In this document: in pieces, positions 54,322 through 62,950 of the stretch
How positions within the stretch are numbered: the first letter of the stretch is position 1
How the letters are laid out: the number at the start of each line of letters is the position of its first letter
From: Clostridium zeae
GTDB lineage: Bacteria; Bacillota; Clostridia; Clostridiales; Clostridiaceae
DNA length: 64,000 nucleotides
Direction: 5' to 3'
Assembly (NCBI RefSeq): GCF_017312485.1
Contig: NZ_BMBA01000003.1
Coordinates: 130,921 to 194,920 of the forward strand
The notes under the pieces: model-generated
Told to the model about the DNA's origin: nothing
What the model saw: only the letters and a program-made list of their open reading frames with translations
The model's database searches: none
Position numbers and translations under genes: made by a program

Positions 54322-55854
54322 TTGCAGCTTATTGATTTAATATTTAAGGCGGTGCTTTTTTCTTCCATACTAGGAAGTTTTGTTGCTTTAATGATATTAC
54401 TTATAAAAAAATTATTCAAAAACAAACTAAGTGCTTCCTGGCACTACTATATATGGTTTTTACTTATACTAAGACTTGGTATACCCTACAGCTTTGAAAG
54501 TTCCTTAAGTATCTTTAATGTTTTTCCACAGCCAATTAATACTGTGCAAACAACATTAAATACACGAAATAATCTAGAAAATATAGGTATACTAAAACAT
54601 AGTATGAATTCTGTTCCTCAGAATTTTACTTCTACTGAGCCAACAATAAGTAAATTATCCGCTAGTACAAGCAACTTTGATATGTTTAAGTTAGCAGGTA
54701 TAACCTGGTTTACTATTACAATTTTGCTTCTACTATTTATAATATTCATCTACATCAGTAACAATAATAAAATAAAAAATCAGCAGTTTTGCAACGACGA
54801 AGCTTTACTTAGTCTATTTGACTCCTGTAAGAAAATCACTAATATAAAAAAACATATACCTATTTCATACTCAACTGATATTCAAGGCACATCTCTATAT
54901 GGACTATTTAAACCTAGGATAATAATTTCTAAAGATTTGTTTAATAAATTATTGGACGAAGAAAAAAAATATATCCTCCTTCATGAACTAGTTCATCTGA
55001 AGCAAAAAGACATATTTATAAATTGGATCACTATTATATTAAGTCTTCTAAATTGGTTCAATCCCTTAATCTTATACTCTTTTCATAAAATGAAACAAGA
55101 CTGCGAATTTTCTTGTGATGAGAAGGTTATGACTTATCTTGGACCTGATTACTATAAAAACTATGGCAATACAATAATTACTGCGGCAGCTTTATTTTCA
55201 AATCCATCTAATGTGATTAATTCTACTGCTTTCACATCAAGTAAAATAAATTTGAAAAGGAGAATTGCTATGATTCGGTCATATAAGGGTAGATCATTAA
55301 AACTATCTATTATGGGAATCACACTGATAATCTTGTTAGGATTTATATTTTTAGTAAATCCTAAGGTTATAAATAAACAACCTGACACTGATACTAAAAC
55401 TACAGCTAATGCTACAAAAACTGTTGAAATGTTTAAAGCACTTTCCTTGCCTGATATCCTAAATATAAACCTTTTCCCCATTAGAATTTATCAGAGAACA
55501 CAAGGCCAGCGTTATGACCTTAAACTAAGTGATTCATACCAACTTGAAATAGCTAAAACTATTATAAGTTATTTAAATGATTGTAAGACATCAAAAGAAT
55601 CTATTCCTATAATAAACCAACATAATGCCAACTTAACTATCACCCTCAATGACTTTACAAAGATTCTTATTACTCCTGTAGTAGAATATGGTAAGCCTAT
55701 ATTCTCATTTCCCGGCTCAGAATTTACACCTACAACATTTCATCCAGATTTAATTTATGTAACTGTTATCAAGCCTAATTCAAATGAACAACCAGTAAAT
55801 GTAATTTTAACAGTGTCTTCTAAATTACCTGGTTTAATTGGAGGTGGCTATTAA
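54322..55854 (+). CDS. M56-family membrane metallopeptidase (BlaR1/MecR1-like) with unusual C-terminal domain
   Basis: 510 residues from TTG 54322 (AAGGAGG 9 nt upstream; no usable ATG). Several membrane helices (10-30, 37-55, 125-150 and one after the protease domain at about 330-350). The zinc protease motif HELVHLKQKD and the helper segment DCEFSCDEKVM are intact. The outside domain after the last helix is only about 150 residues and lacks the SxxK/SxN/KTG motifs of the penicillin-sensing domain of BlaR1. The inducer is therefore something else. It presumably cleaves or triggers cleavage of the BlaI protein encoded just before it. Confidence 0.87.
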   Translation: MQLIDLIFKAVLFSSILGSFVALMILLIKKLFKNKLSASWHYYIWFLLILRLGIPYSFESSLSIFNVFPQPINTVQTTLNTRNNLENIGILKHSMNSVPQNFTSTEPTISKLSASTSNFDMFKLAGITWFTITILLLLFIIFIYISNNNKIKNQQFCNDEALLSLFDSCKKITNIKKHIPISYSTDIQGTSLYGLFKPRIIISKDLFNKLLDEEKKYILLHELVHLKQKDIFINWITIILSLLNWFNPLILYSFHKMKQDCEFSCDEKVMTYLGPDYYKNYGNTIITAAALFSNPSNVINSTAFTSSKINLKRRIAMIRSYKGRSLKLSIMGITLIILLGFIFLVNPKVINKQPDTDTKTTANATKTVEMFKALSLPDILNINLFPIRIYQRTQGQRYDLKLSDSYQLEIAKTIISYLNDCKTSKESIPIINQHNANLTITLNDFTKILITPVVEYGKPIFSFPGSEFTPTTFHPDLIYVTVIKPNSNEQPVNVILTVSSKLPGLIGGGY

Positions 55855-55872
55855 AATAAATTTAGCTTAATA

Positions 55873-55900
55873 ACGATGTCTCACTTCATAAGACCTGAAT
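55873..55900. repeat. lone left end of the palindromic repeat, copy I
   Basis: GATGTCTCACTTCATAAGACC resembles the family left end GATGTACCACTTCATAA (written here in part), but no apex or right end follows; it may be a remnant. Confidence 0.35.
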
Positions 55901-55906
55901 ATTAGT

Positions 55907-55945
55907 AAATGTGATAACTGTTGTAAGTCTGCGGTTATCACATTT
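55907..55945. terminator. terminator between blaR-like gene and spoVAE
   Basis: AAATGTGATAAC pairs perfectly with GTTATCACATTT (12 bp) around a 15-nt loop between convergent genes. Confidence 0.72.
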
Positions 55946-55973
55946 GCATTTAATAAAACTAATTAAACTTTCC

Positions 55974-56327
55974 CTATCCCTTTGGTCTAAATATAATGGC
56001 TGCCATAAATCCAAAAATTATTGCGGCAGATATTCCAGAACTTGTAATCTCAAAAATACCTGTGAGCACCCCAATTATTCCAGTAGTTTCAGCCTCCATT
56101 AAGGCTCCTTTTACAAGTGAGTTTCCAAAACTACTTATAGGTGTAGAAGCCCCAGATCCTGCAAATTTAACTATAGGATCATACCAACCTAATCCACCTA
56201 ATATAGCTCCTGCAACAACCAAAGTACTCATAGTATGAGCAGGTGTTAACTTAAATACATCCATCATAATTTGACCGATAACACAAATAAGTCCTCCAAT
56301 TACAAAAGCCCAAAAAAAAGTTATCAT
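55974..56327 (-). CDS. spoVAE: stage V sporulation protein AE
   Basis: 117 residues, start taken at ATG 56327 (MITFFWAFVIGGLICVIGQ), since family members begin here; the GGGAG site is 12 nt away, so the start is slightly uncertain. There are three or four membrane helices. SpoVA proteins form the channel that moves dipicolinic acid into and out of spores. It is the last gene of spoVAC-AD-AE. It resembles spoVAC in sequence, as usual (VIGQ, GAGSTPISSFGNSL). Confidence 0.92.
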   Translation of the reverse strand: MITFFWAFVIGGLICVIGQIMMDVFKLTPAHTMSTLVVAGAILGGLGWYDPIVKFAGSGASTPISSFGNSLVKGALMEAETTGIIGVLTGIFEITSSGISAAIIFGFMAAIIFRPKG

Positions 56328-56346
56328 ATCCTTTAAAATCTCCCTT

Positions 56347-57348
56347 CTACATCTCAATAGATACTGCATGAGCAATGCATGGAATACTCTCTTTTTGTTG
56401 ATAAGATAAAGGAGATAGTAATGCTCCTGTAGCTATAACCAGTATTCTCTTTAACTCACCTTTTTTCATACGTTTAATTAAATGACCGTAGGTAACTGTA
56501 GCCGTACAACCACACCCACTTGCTCCAGCCATAACTGGTTGATCATCTTTATAAATCATAAGTCCGCAGTCTGTGAATCTATCACTTGGCATTTCCATGC
56601 CATGCTTTTTTAATAAATCTGCTGTAATTTGATGGCCCACCTTTCCTAAATCACCCGTAGCTATTAAATCATAGTATGAGGGGTCTATATTCAAATTTTT
56701 AAAATGTTTCTCAATAGTATCTACAGCCGCAGGTGCCATGGCAGCTCCCATGTTATATGGATCAGAGATTCCCATATCTACTATCTTCCCTATAGTAGCG
56801 GAAGTTACTCTTGGTCCATCACCTTGTGCAGCTACAAGTGCAGTCCCGGCTCCTGTTACAGTCCACTGAGCAGTAGGAGGTTTTTGTGCACCATATTCTG
56901 TTGGATATCTAAACTGTTTCTCAACCGCTACATTATGACTTGATGCTCCAGTTAACACAAACTCAGCAGCCTTGCTATCAACTAGCAGAGACGCTAAAGC
57001 TAGCCCTTCCATAGAACTTGAGCACGCTCCAAACACACCTAAAAAAGGTATCTCAAGTGACCTTGCAGTAAAACTGCTAGATATAATTTGATTCATTAAA
57101 TCTCCACTTATAAAAAATTGTATATCTTCTTTTTCCATGTTTACCTTATTCATTGTAGTAATGCAGGATTGCTCTAATAACTTTTTTTCTGCTTTCTCTA
57201 CACTTTCTTCTCCTGCCCATATATCGTCATGAATAAAATCAAAATCCTCTGCTAGTGCTCCTTTTCCTTCAAATGGACCTCCTATAGCAGAAGATGAGAT
57301 TATTACTGGTTTTGATTCAAAAATCCAAGTTTGTCTTCCCTTAAGCAT
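56347..57348 (-). CDS. spoVAD: stage V sporulation protein AD
   Basis: 333 residues with a thiolase-like fold (FGACSSSMEGLALAS around the former catalytic cysteine; SGCGCTATVTYGH near the end). It is a soluble SpoVA subunit that binds dipicolinic acid. The ATG at 57348 directly abuts the spoVAC stop. It overlaps nothing but ends 20 nt before the chosen spoVAE start. Confidence 0.95.
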   Translation of the reverse strand: MLKGRQTWIFESKPVIISSSAIGGPFEGKGALAEDFDFIHDDIWAGEESVEKAEKKLLEQSCITTMNKVNMEKEDIQFFISGDLMNQIISSSFTARSLEIPFLGVFGACSSSMEGLALASLLVDSKAAEFVLTGASSHNVAVEKQFRYPTEYGAQKPPTAQWTVTGAGTALVAAQGDGPRVTSATIGKIVDMGISDPYNMGAAMAPAAVDTIEKHFKNLNIDPSYYDLIATGDLGKVGHQITADLLKKHGMEMPSDRFTDCGLMIYKDDQPVMAGASGCGCTATVTYGHLIKRMKKGELKRILVIATGALLSPLSYQQKESIPCIAHAVSIEM

Positions 57349-57822
57349 TTACATGCCCCCAATCCACTTGATAGTCAATTTAATTATTGAAACAACAAAC
57401 GCAGAAAATACTCCAAAAGCAATTACTGAACCTGATAATTTAAACATGTTTCCTCCTACTCCAAGAACATAACCCTCACTCTTATGTTCTATAGAAGCAG
57501 ACGCAATAGTATTTGCAAATCCAGTTACTGGAACTGCAGTACCTGCTCCAGCCCATTGCGCAATATGGTCATATACGCCAAATCCCGTAAGTAAAACAGA
57601 AATTATTATAAGTACAGCTGAAGTAGGTCCCCCTGCAGTTTCTGTCGTGAATCCAAAATACTTGATAAACATTACTTGCAAAAACTGACCTATTGTACAT
57701 ATAATACCTCCAACTAAAAAAGCCTTAAAACAATTTTTTATAACTGGACGCTTTGGCTCTCTACCCTTGGCAAACTCCTGATATTCCTTCTGAACATCAG
57801 TTAACTTTTTCTTTTTGCCCAT
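57349..57822 (-). CDS. spoVAC: stage V sporulation protein AC
   Basis: 157 residues with a basic N-terminus (KKKKLTDVQKEYQEFAKGRE) and about four membrane helices; it acts as a mechanosensitive-type channel subunit for dipicolinic acid in Bacillus. GAGTAVPVTGFANTIASAS is the conserved loop. First gene of the operon. The upstream minus strand has TGAATA followed 18 nt later by AAGATTA, a weak fit to a sigma G promoter. Confidence 0.94.
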   Translation of the reverse strand: MGKKKKLTDVQKEYQEFAKGREPKRPVIKNCFKAFLVGGIICTIGQFLQVMFIKYFGFTTETAGGPTSAVLIIISVLLTGFGVYDHIAQWAGAGTAVPVTGFANTIASASIEHKSEGYVLGVGGNMFKLSGSVIAFGVFSAFVVSIIKLTIKWIGGM

Positions 57823-58019
57823 ATAACTAACACCTTCTAATCTATAAAATATAATTTTCCTTTTATAAATTAATCTTTCAAATTTTAAGACTAATTATTC
57901 AGTATACTTAAAACTTATTTAATAGTTACTTTTTATTTAATCATAATAACTCTTTAATTAATAAATAAAAAATGTAATTAGCAATTTAATTTAACTTTTG
58001 TAAATTATTGAATTATACC

Positions 58020-58048
58020 TTGTATGACGATGTATTACATTGTATAAT
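58020..58048 (+). promoter_or_regulatory. padR promoter with palindromic site
   Basis: TTGTAT (58020-58025) and TATAAT (58043-58048) are 17 nt apart; the spacer holds ATGTATTACAT (58030-58040), a perfect odd palindrome with the ATGT/ACAT ends typical of PadR operators. Confidence 0.6.
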
Positions 58049-58078
58049 GGTAAAAAATAACTTAAATAGGAGCTAATT

Positions 58079-58435
58079 ATGGATAAAGAACTTATGAGAG
58101 GAAGTATTGATATACTTTTGTTATCACTTATAGAAAAAGAAGACTTATATGGTTATGAAATTGCAAAAAGGTTAAAAGAGAAAAGCAATGAACTTTATAG
58201 CATGGGAGAAGGTACACTATATCCTGCATTGCAAAGATTAGAAAAAAAGGATCTTATTCATTCCTATTGGTCAGATTCAGAAACCGGCGGAAGACGAAAA
58301 TATTATAGTATCACTGAAAATGGAAGAAAAAAATTATCACAAAAACTTAGTGAATGGGATTTATTAAATAAGTTGATTGATACTTGTAGGGAGGGATTTT
58401 CATGGAAGAGTTTGACAGATATATCAATTCTATAG
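58079..58435 (+). CDS. PadR-family transcriptional regulator
   Basis: 118 residues. The winged helix is typical: RGSIDILLLSLIEKEDLYGY, then GEGTLYPALQRLEKKDLI and GGRRKYYSITENGRKKL. It overlaps the next gene by 34 nt, so the two are tightly coupled. PadR proteins often repress the membrane protein encoded beside them. TAGGAGC precedes the ATG. Confidence 0.92.
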   Translation: MDKELMRGSIDILLLSLIEKEDLYGYEIAKRLKEKSNELYSMGEGTLYPALQRLEKKDLIHSYWSDSETGGRRKYYSITENGRKKLSQKLSEWDLLNKLIDTCREGFSWKSLTDISIL

Positions 58436-59019
58436 TTTCAGGACTTAAAATAAGAAAAAAAAGAAAACTAGAATTAATAGCTGAATTTAAAGATCATTTA
58501 GAGTTATTAAAACTTCAGTATATGTCTGAAGGATATTCAGAAGCTGAAGCTATAAGAAAGTCTATCGATAGTTTTGGCCAAGTAAAGCAGCTAAGATTAA
58601 ACATAATAAACTCTCTTTCAAATTATAGAAACAAAATGACTCTATTGTTTGGACTGTTGTTAATTATATCATTCATCTTAATTGGCAACAAAGCTCCTAT
58701 ACCTGGAATAGAATTGGGTTCAAGTTCTAACTTATTAACTTCATCAGTTTTTTTTATGATGTTTTTTATACCACTGGGGTATTGGGTGCCAGTAATATTC
58801 TCGAAATCAAAGAAAAAACTTGAGCTTTTACTACTTGCATTACCTTTGACCATAAATATTATTATACTATTTAGTTTTTTTATGATGTCCTCAATAAGAA
58901 TAAATTACATTATGACAATTTCTATAAGCAGTTTTATAGGAGCTTTAATTGGATATATACTTCTAATATCAGTTAATAAACTTAATATGATAAATATAAA
59001 ACTTCCAACTCGTAACTAG
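58402..59019 (+). CDS. HAAS-domain membrane protein
   Basis: 205 residues. Residues 1-75 form a helical HAAS/permease-prefix-like domain (FDRYINSIVSGLKIRKKRKL, then YSEAEAIRKSIDSFG). Four membrane helices follow. PadR plus HAAS-membrane pairs are common in Firmicutes; in them the HAAS domain is thought to be an input or sensor unit. The ATG lies inside padR, after AGGGAGG. The function is unknown. Confidence 0.82.
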   Translation: MEEFDRYINSIVSGLKIRKKRKLELIAEFKDHLELLKLQYMSEGYSEAEAIRKSIDSFGQVKQLRLNIINSLSNYRNKMTLLFGLLLIISFILIGNKAPIPGIELGSSSNLLTSSVFFMMFFIPLGYWVPVIFSKSKKKLELLLLALPLTINIIILFSFFMMSSIRINYIMTISISSFIGALIGYILLISVNKLNMINIKLPTRN

Positions 59020-59087
59020 ATTTTTACTTTAGAGCTTTTAATCCCCGTGTTAAACATAGCCTTTATTTAATGCCATATATAAAACAC

Positions 59088-59132
59088 GAAAAGAACTTGA
59101 ATTTATATAATTAATAAATTCAAGTGCTTTTC
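59088..59132. terminator. bidirectional terminator between convergent genes
   Basis: GAAAAG-a-ACTTGAATTTAT pairs with ATAAATTCAAGT-g-CTTTTC (18 pairs) around a 7-nt loop. Confidence 0.78.
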
Positions 59133-59210
59133 ATGGTATTTTATAGTTTCTATATCATAAGCATTCTAACTTTAAAAATTATCAAGCTATTAATTTAACT
59201 GTAAAGCTCT

Positions 59211-60389
59211 CTATATCTTTTCCAAAGCCTTATCAAACTCTGCAATAATATCATCTATATCTTCAAGTCCAACAGAAACTCTTATAAGTCCTTTAGATAT
59301 ATTAGCTTTTCTCAGTTCTTCATCTGTCAATGCTCTGTGAGAGGTTTTCACTGGATATGAAACAGAAGTTGTTACTCCTGCAAGACTTGGAACAAACTTT
59401 ATACTTTCAAGGTTTCTTATTAGCTCATATGCTCCTCTTTCTTCATCTATAACATCAATACTTAACATTCCTCCAAAATCTTCACCATTAAACAAAACTT
59501 TGGCAATTTCATAGTATGCGGAACTTTTAAGGCCTGGATAGTAAACCTTCTTTATCTTTTCATGTTTTTCTAAGTACTCAGCTAACTTTAATGCATTCTC
59601 AGAGTGCTTTTTTAGTCTAAGTTCCAAAGTTCTTAAACTTCTTATTAAAAGCCAAGCATCAAAAGGACTCATCATAGGACCATATAGAGCGCCTGTATTT
59701 CTTATCTTGTTTACATTTCCTTTATCTGCAACTACAATTCCTCCAGTAACATCACTATGTCCACATATATACTTTGTAGCACTATATACAACAATATCTG
59801 CCCCAAGCTTTAATGGCTGGCATATTACTCCTGTAGCAAAAGTATTGTCTACAATAAGTTTTGCGCTATGCCTATGAGACAAATCCGCTATAGCTTTTAT
59901 ATCAATAACTTCCATCAATGGATTTGATATAGTTTCCACATATACCACCTTAGTATTTTGCTTAAAATATTGTTCAATACTTTCATTAACCACATCTACA
60001 AATGTTACCTCAACATTAAACTTTGCAAGTTCCTGCTTTAAGAATGTATAGCTTCCCCCATATAAAACGCTAGCTGCTATTATATGATCCCCAGCTTTTA
60101 CATTAGCAACTATTGACATTGCTATTGCTCCCATTCCAGATGAAAATACTTGCGCATCTTCTGCTTCATCTATTCCTGCTATTATTTCTTCTAAAGCATC
60201 ATGTCCTGGATTACCATTTCTTGAGTAAACATATCCCTCTTCTTCATTGTCATAAACTTTATCAAGGGTTTCTACATCATCGAACACAAATACTGAAGTC
60301 ATTGATATTGGAATAGTTTTGGATCTTGAAACTGATTTAGGACTTTTTTCTCCTAGGTGAGTAAGTCTTGTACTAAAATTTCCTTTCAT
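59211..60389 (-). CDS. Cys/Met metabolism PLP-dependent enzyme
   Basis: 392 residues, the usual length of cystathionine gamma-synthase/lyase, O-acetylhomoserine sulfhydrylase and methionine gamma-lyase. SRNGNPGHDALEEIIAGIDE, VFSSGMGAIAMSIVA, VDNTFATGVICQPLKLGADIVVYSATKYICGHSDVTGG (PLP Lys in SATKY) and FVPSLAGVTTSVSYP are present. It lies behind a SAM-I riboswitch two genes up, so a role in methionine or cysteine synthesis, or in trans-sulfuration, is likely rather than methionine breakdown. The exact reaction cannot be told by eye. Confidence 0.85.
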   Translation of the reverse strand: MKGNFSTRLTHLGEKSPKSVSRSKTIPISMTSVFVFDDVETLDKVYDNEEEGYVYSRNGNPGHDALEEIIAGIDEAEDAQVFSSGMGAIAMSIVANVKAGDHIIAASVLYGGSYTFLKQELAKFNVEVTFVDVVNESIEQYFKQNTKVVYVETISNPLMEVIDIKAIADLSHRHSAKLIVDNTFATGVICQPLKLGADIVVYSATKYICGHSDVTGGIVVADKGNVNKIRNTGALYGPMMSPFDAWLLIRSLRTLELRLKKHSENALKLAEYLEKHEKIKKVYYPGLKSSAYYEIAKVLFNGEDFGGMLSIDVIDEERGAYELIRNLESIKFVPSLAGVTTSVSYPVKTSHRALTDEELRKANISKGLIRVSVGLEDIDDIIAEFDKALEKI

Positions 60390-60455
60390 TTATAAATCCC
60401 CCAATCTTAAATGTTTATATTTTTCTGCTATTTTAAGAATTAAAGTAATCAAACT

Positions 60456-61295
60456 TTATTCAGATTTAACTTCCTTTGAACCGTGACTTCTAGCGTGAAT
60501 CCACCCTGCATATTCTTCGATTCCTTCACCAGTTTTTAGTGCTTGCTTTTCATTCAAATACTTCTTAGCATTGTTCCCATATATTTTCCTGTCCTCACCT
60601 ATAGGACATACTTTTATGCATACACCGCAAGGATATGCATAGGCATCCTTAAGCTTTGAATGATATTCCGCACATTTTTTCTTGTCCATATTTGCTATAA
60701 GATCTTCTGTAGTAGTATATACACTAGCTGGGCAACATCTTCTACACATTTCACATTTAATACAAAGCTCCTTATTTAAAACTTCATCAGGCTCTATTAC
60801 AGCATCAGTTAAAACAGAAACCAATCTAAGTCTAGGTCCAAATTCTTTAGTTAATAAAGTATGGTTATAACCTATAGTTCCAAGACCTGCGTACTTTCCT
60901 GCCAATACATGCGAAAAAGCTGCTGCTGGTTTCTTCACCAGTATGGATATATCACCATACCCGTCCCTTGGAAAATAAAAAGCTCTGTGTCCTAATGTAT
61001 TTAAATAATTTGCAAGTTTATATGCTGTTTCATCTAACAATCTATTAGTTGTATTATATAATTCCGAGTAAACTATAGAAGGCGTAGTTTCAAGCATAGG
61101 CAAAAATATTTGTATTCCCAAAACAATAACTGACTTAGTTTCAGGCCATATATTTTGTGGAAAATACTCTGGCGATGTTTCTTTAAATTCAGCCCATCTA
61201 TCTACTGAAGCAAAGCCTATAATATTTGCCCCCATTTCCTTAGCTTTATTTATGATATTTTGTTTAAATTCATTGCTTCCATTTATATCAGACAT
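60456..61295 (-). CDS. QueG-like Fe-S protein (short epoxyqueuosine reductase homologue)
   Basis: 279 residues from ATG 61295 (GGGGAG 5 nt upstream). The N-terminal part holds IGFASVDRWAEF and SVIVLGIQIFLPML, as in the QueG corrinoid-binding region. The C-terminal part has a two-cluster ferredoxin: LCIKCEMCRRCCPA (CX2CX2CX3CP in slightly changed form) and CGVCIKVCPIGED. True QueG is about 100 residues longer with HEAT-like helices at its end. The leader is a SAM-I riboswitch and the next gene is a Cys/Met enzyme, so a corrinoid-linked role in methionine metabolism, for instance reactivation of methionine synthase, is more likely than queuosine (inference). Confidence 0.75.
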   Translation of the reverse strand: MSDINGSNEFKQNIINKAKEMGANIIGFASVDRWAEFKETSPEYFPQNIWPETKSVIVLGIQIFLPMLETTPSIVYSELYNTTNRLLDETAYKLANYLNTLGHRAFYFPRDGYGDISILVKKPAAAFSHVLAGKYAGLGTIGYNHTLLTKEFGPRLRLVSVLTDAVIEPDEVLNKELCIKCEMCRRCCPASVYTTTEDLIANMDKKKCAEYHSKLKDAYAYPCGVCIKVCPIGEDRKIYGNNAKKYLNEKQALKTGEGIEEYAGWIHARSHGSKEVKSE

Positions 61296-61420
61296 AAACA
61301 CTCCCCATTCTTTATTTATGACTTATTATTAATTTAGGTGCTGTTGAACCATGTTGAAATTAAACATAGCCTCAATTTAAATTATTGTAAGATAAAAGAT
61401 TATAGCCCCTTATAAAAACA

Positions 61421-61447
61421 AAAAAATCTCTTCACTGAAAGAGATTT
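61421..61447 (-). terminator. terminator of the SAM-I riboswitch
   Basis: On the minus strand AATCTCTTTCAGTGAAGAGATT is followed by TTTTTTTGTTTTTA (stem AATCTCTT/AAGAGATT). It sits directly after the aptamer; its 5' arm is near the aptamer's P1 3' side, as in S-box switches. Confidence 0.88.
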
Positions 61448-61455
61448 TAATAACA

Positions 61456-61563
61456 CGTTCCTTATCTTTCAGCATTGCTGCAGGATTTAGCACCATGTAT
61501 GCAAATGAAACATACTGGTTGCTGGGTTTCAAAGGGCCAGTCCCTCCACCACTCTTAATAAGA
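61456..61563 (-). promoter_or_regulatory. SAM-I (S-box) riboswitch aptamer
   Basis: On the minus strand the S-box core reads AAGAGTGGTGGAGGGACTGG, CCCTTTGAAACCCAGCAACC, GGTGCTAAATCCTGCAGC and GAAAGATAAGG, with P1 formed by CTTATT and GATAAG. These are the conserved blocks of SAM-I. It controls the genes at 60456-61295 and 59211-60389; SAM should cause termination. Confidence 0.95.
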
Positions 61564-61649
61564 CTTTATTAAATTATTATCTTATTTATATAATATTTTC
61601 TATAATGTGTCAATGCCAATACTAATGTAAATTTTTTTCTCAAAACATC

Positions 61650-61707
61650 TTGACATTATGCTATTACAAATATATCATTGAGTTATAACTCAATGAGTTG
61701 TATCTCA
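61650..61707 (+). promoter_or_regulatory. tetR promoter with tandem operators
   Basis: TTGACA (61650-61655), 17 nt, TATCAT (61673-61678). Directly after come ATTGAGTTATAACTCAAT (61677-61694, perfect palindrome) and TGAGTTGTATCTCA (61694-61707), two adjacent copies of the same dyad. Confidence 0.82.
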
Positions 61708-61725
61708 TTATATTAAGGTGGTACT

Positions 61726-62313
61726 ATGACAGAAAATAAAAGACAAATTCAAAAAAGAGAAACTAGAAGCAAGTTAATAGAAATAGCAATAGAACAATTT
61801 AGCTCAAATGGTATTTTATCTACCAGAACCATAGATATTGCAAAGGCAGCTAACGTATCTCATGGAACTATATTTTCCCACTTTCCCACTCAAGAAGAGT
61901 TACTTATAGCAGTTATAAATGAATTTGGCAATAAAATTACAACTCGTCTACATGAATTAGTTGATGAAGAAAGCAATCTAGAAGCTTTATTAAATGCACA
62001 TATTATTGGATTATCGGAGTTTGAGGAATTTTATACAAGATTGATAATTGAAAGAAGACTTTTACCTGAAGAAATTCGTAACGTATATATTAGCATCAAC
62101 TCAACTATTTCTCATCATATTAGTTTAGCTGCTGAAAGAGAAGTATCTCTTGGAAACCTTCGCCCTATTCCAGTTAATTTGCTTTATAACACTTGGATTG
62201 GATTGATACATTACTATTTAACCAATGGTGATCTTTTTTCACCAAATCAACCTGTACTAAAAAATTATGGTTCACAGTTAATAGACCACTACATTAAATT
62301 GATAAAAATATAA
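61726..62313 (+). CDS. TetR/AcrR-family regulator
   Basis: 195 residues. The helix-turn-helix is KLIEIAIEQFSSNGILSTRT, then ANVSHGTIFSHFPTQEELL. The C-terminal ligand domain shows no recognisable specificity. It precedes a zinc-ribbon gene and a VOC gene by 20 and 14 nt steps, and tandem TGAGTT dyads lie in its promoter, so it probably represses its own three-gene operon. The inducer is unknown. Confidence 0.9.
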   Translation: MTENKRQIQKRETRSKLIEIAIEQFSSNGILSTRTIDIAKAANVSHGTIFSHFPTQEELLIAVINEFGNKITTRLHELVDEESNLEALLNAHIIGLSEFEEFYTRLIIERRLLPEEIRNVYISINSTISHHISLAAEREVSLGNLRPIPVNLLYNTWIGLIHYYLTNGDLFSPNQPVLKNYGSQLIDHYIKLIKI

Positions 62314-62333
62314 ATTAAGGAGGTACCCATAAA

Positions 62334-62579
62334 ATGAAAACTTGTATTGCATGTGGAATGCCAATGAAAAGCATTGATGATTTTGCAAGTGGAGATCAGA
62401 AAAAAGACTATTGTAAATACTGTTCAAGATCTGATGGAACAATGCAATCTTATAATGAAAAGCTCGCCTCATTAACTAACTTTATAATTAAGACTCAAGG
62501 ATTAGATCATGATGTTGCTAATGATGCAGCTAAATCAATGATGAATAAGCTTCCTGCTTGGAAAAATGATAAAAAATAA
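62334..62579 (+). CDS. small zinc-ribbon protein
   Basis: 81 residues. Four cysteines in CIACGMPM and YCKYCSRSDG form a zinc ribbon as in the zf-ribbon_2 domain, which often accompanies or is fused to transcription regulators and effector-binding domains. The C-terminal half is helical (VANDAAKSMMNKLPAW). AAGGAGG precedes the ATG. Its function is unknown; it may bind the TetR protein or act as a stress effector. Confidence 0.82.
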   Translation: MKTCIACGMPMKSIDDFASGDQKKDYCKYCSRSDGTMQSYNEKLASLTNFIIKTQGLDHDVANDAAKSMMNKLPAWKNDKK

Positions 62580-62593
62580 TTATGAGGTGAATT

Positions 62594-62950
62594 ATGAAAG
62601 ATTATGATAACTTCTTTTTACCAGTAGATGATATTACTTCAGCTAAAGACTACTACATGAACATCTTAGGGTTGTCATTAAAATTTGATTTTTCAAATCA
62701 AGGAATGATAGCTTTTAATGTAGGTGATAACGAACCAGCCATTATATTAAAAGACAAAAATAAATTTAAAGATACAAAACCTACTACTTGGTTTGTAGTT
62801 GAAGATGTTAATAAAGAATATGCACAAATGAAAATTAAAGGAGTAAAATTTATATCTTCTCCATTTCCTATAAGAACAGGAATGGCGGTTGAATTCGATG
62901 ATCCTTTCGGAAATAGGTTAGGAATCACAGATTATAGCAATCAAATATAA
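62594..62950 (+). CDS. VOC-family (glyoxalase/bleomycin resistance fold) protein
   Basis: 118 residues, two beta-alpha-beta-beta-beta modules (NFFLPVDDITSAKDYYMNIL, then TTWFVVEDVNKEYAQMKIKG). The end GMAVEFDDPFGNRLGITDY is the second metal-binding strand with its Glu. It is probably a small-molecule lyase, dioxygenase or binding protein; together with the TetR gene it suggests response to a xenobiotic. It is the last gene of the operon. Confidence 0.88.
   Translation: MKDYDNFFLPVDDITSAKDYYMNILGLSLKFDFSNQGMIAFNVGDNEPAIILKDKNKFKDTKPTTWFVVEDVNKEYAQMKIKGVKFISSPFPIRTGMAVEFDDPFGNRLGITDYSNQI

Larger units (their letters stand above)
61296..61725. other. 430-nt region between divergent units
   Basis: It holds the SAM-I riboswitch and terminator on the minus strand (61421-61563) and the tetR promoter and operators on the plus strand (61650-61707). 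The 120 nt between the terminator and the Fe-S gene show no further structure. Confidence 0.7.

Noticed and set aside
60456-61295. Naming this gene queG because of its QueG-like sequence
   Set aside because: It is too short, sits behind a SAM-I riboswitch with a Cys/Met enzyme, and is not near the queuosine operon; only the family relation is safe.
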